From assembly GCA_038217425.1 (NCBI GenBank), contig JBBQPM010000004.1, forward strand, positions 62,001 to 126,000: a stretch of 64,000 bases of DNA, read 5' to 3'. Each line of letters begins with the position of its first letter. The first letter of the stretch is position 1. The DNA is from JAIEPT01 sp038217425 (GTDB lineage Bacteria; Planctomycetota; Planctomycetia; Gemmatales; Gemmataceae). A program made the translations under genes and the position numbers. The notes under the pieces were generated by a model. That model ran no database searches. It was not told where the DNA came from and saw only the letters and a list, made by a program, of their open reading frames with translations. Positions 62,821 to 64,000 of the stretch are shown here, in pieces.

Positions 62821-64000
62821 GTGATCGTGTCCCACTCTCCCCAGCGATTGCAAGCGGCGTACGAGAAGGCCCGGGCCGCCCTTTTCCATCTGCGCTTGCC
62901 AGCCGGGCACTGGGAAGGCGAACTTTCGACGTCTGCACTGTCGACGGCCACGGCGATCATGGCCCTGGCGCTGGTGCAAAAACAGCTCGGCGGCGACCGA
63001 TTCACGCCGCTCGTCCTCGGTGGCTTGCGCTGGCTCGCGGAACATCAGAACGACGACGGCGGCTGGGGCGATACTGTCCGCAGCTTCAGCAACATCTCGA
63101 CGACGATGCTGTGCCGCTCCGCGATTCATCTGACCGGCGCAACGCAATCGCACGCTCAGCCGCTCGAGCGTGCGGAGCGCTGGCTGAACGAGCGTTACGG
63201 TTCGTCGCCGCAGGAATTGGCGGAGGCGGTCCGCGCTCGCTACGGCAAGGACCGCACCTTCGCGACGCCGATCCTCACGACGTGCGCGCTCGCGGGCCTG
63301 GTCGACTGGTCGGAGGTGCCGCCGCTGCCGTTCGAATTGGCGTGTTTGCCGCAATCGTGGTTTCGCTTCCTGCGTCTGCATGTCGTCAGCTACGCACTGC
63401 CGGCGCTGATCGGCATCGGCCAGGCGATTCACCACCATCGGCCCACGTGGAATCCGCTGACATGGGGCATACGCCGGCTGGCGCGCAGTCCTAGTATGCG
63501 CGTGCTGCAGGCAATTCAGCCGACCAGCGGCGGGTTTCTCGAAGCCACGCCGCTCACCAGCTTCGTCACACTCAGCCTGGCGAGCATCGGTTTGAGCGAT
63601 CATCCGGTCGCCCGGCTCGGGATCGAATTTTTACAGCGATCGGCGCGACCCGACGGCAGCTGGGCGATCGACTCGAACCTCGCCACCTGGGTGACGACCC
63701 TCTCGATCAACGCCCTGGCATCGGCCAACGATCTCGAAGCGCTGGAAGACAAAGAGCGGTTGCGCGACTGGCTCGTGGGGCAGCAATATCGCGTCCGGCA
63801 TCCCTACACCGGCGCCGACCCAGGCGGCTGGGCTTGGACCGATCTCCCCGGCGGCGTGCCCGATGCCGACGACACGCCCGGCGCCCTGCTGGCTCTGGGC
63901 CATTTGAAAAAACACGTACCCGTCGACGCCGATGTGTTCCGCGCCGGCGAGCGTTGGCTGCTCGGCCTGCAGAATCGCGACGGCGGTTGGCCGACATTTT
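62821..64000 (+). CDS. shc: Squalene-hopene cyclase-like protein (3' end outside window)
   Basis: The frame is open from GTG 62821 to the end of the window, 393 codons. QW-type repeats are visible (QNDDGGWGDT, PDGSWAID, QNRDGGWPTF) and the catalytic DxDD motif is present as PDADDTPGALLAL (D348, D350, D351), so the protein should protonate squalene (or a related polyprene) and cyclise it to hopene. The start MIVSHSPQRLQAAYEKARAA is chosen by position; GTG 62827 is an alternative. Hopanoid or sterol-like lipid synthesis is known in planctomycetes. Partners such as HpnCDE would lie beyond the window, if present. Confidence 0.9.
   Translation, partial: MIVSHSPQRLQAAYEKARAALFHLRLPAGHWEGELSTSALSTATAIMALALVQKQLGGDRFTPLVLGGLRWLAEHQNDDGGWGDTVRSFSNISTTMLCRSAIHLTGATQSHAQPLERAERWLNERYGSSPQELAEAVRARYGKDRTFATPILTTCALAGLVDWSEVPPLPFELACLPQSWFRFLRLHVVSYALPALIGIGQAIHHHRPTWNPLTWGIRRLARSPSMRVLQAIQPTSGGFLEATPLTSFVTLSLASIGLSDHPVARLGIEFLQRSARPDGSWAIDSNLATWVTTLSINALASANDLEALEDKERLRDWLVGQQYRVRHPYTGADPGGWAWTDLPGGVPDADDTPGALLALGHLKKHVPVDADVFRAGERWLLGLQNRDGGWPTF

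Overview
The window looks like a chromosomal segment of a planctomycete, most probably of the Gemmata lineage (inference from gene content; no rRNA marker is present). The support is high GC, two membrane-anchored Ser/Thr kinases (one with the DWG form of the DFG motif), a DUF1501 Tat protein, a Gfo/Idh/MocA Tat oxidoreductase, a giant exported protein with an N-terminal ERLEDRLAP-type tag, an OmpL-like porin, squalene-hopene cyclase, very large TPR proteins, and an mraZ that stands outside any cell-wall cluster. I saw no rRNA, no intact tRNA, no CRISPR array, no insertion sequence and no prophage.

Layout. 1-7.4 kb: 3' end of purL, ndk, a Cache-sensor Ser/Thr kinase, gpsA, a polyprenyl-phosphate sugar transferase, and two tandem FeoA proteins. 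7.4-22 kb: a 1820-residue lipoprotein with two CsgG-like segments and tandem TPRs, a membrane TPR protein, a lone ModB-like permease, then a run TPR protein / J-domain-like protein without HPD / GrpE / Sel1 protein, and a CobW GTPase. 22-31 kb: glgB, an ABC-F ATPase overlapping a convergent beta-propeller gene, DUF1501, and an M48 protease. 31.5-42.2 kb: one gene for a 3558-residue exported subtilase. 42-48.4 kb: a heme-oxygenase-like candidate diiron protein, a second kinase behind hemB, mraZ with a four-box operator, and a porin with a clear terminator. 48.5-51.4 kb: a tight operon of two ATP-grasp ligases and an amidohydrolase. 51.5-64 kb: small and exported unknown proteins, a DUF433/DUF5615 module whose toxin is interrupted by a stop codon, trpF-comEC, a membrane protein, a peptidoglycan-binding putative metallopeptidase, a decayed gene, a small Gln/Ala-rich exported protein, a Gfo/Idh/MocA protein, thyX, and a squalene-hopene cyclase that runs off the window.

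The strongest signal outside the genes is the density of long intergenic inverted repeats. At least four families recur inside this one window (A three times, B twice, C twice, D three times), and there are further single-copy hairpins and a 101-bp tandem duplication built around a perfect palindrome. They sit between convergent, divergent and co-directional genes alike, so they are not simply terminators.

Housekeeping functions (purine, heme, thymidylate, tryptophan, glycogen, glycerolipid and hopanoid synthesis) are scattered singly rather than in pathway operons. The only operon-like groups are the GrpE run, hemB-kinase, the ATP-grasp trio, trpF-comEC and the feoA pair.
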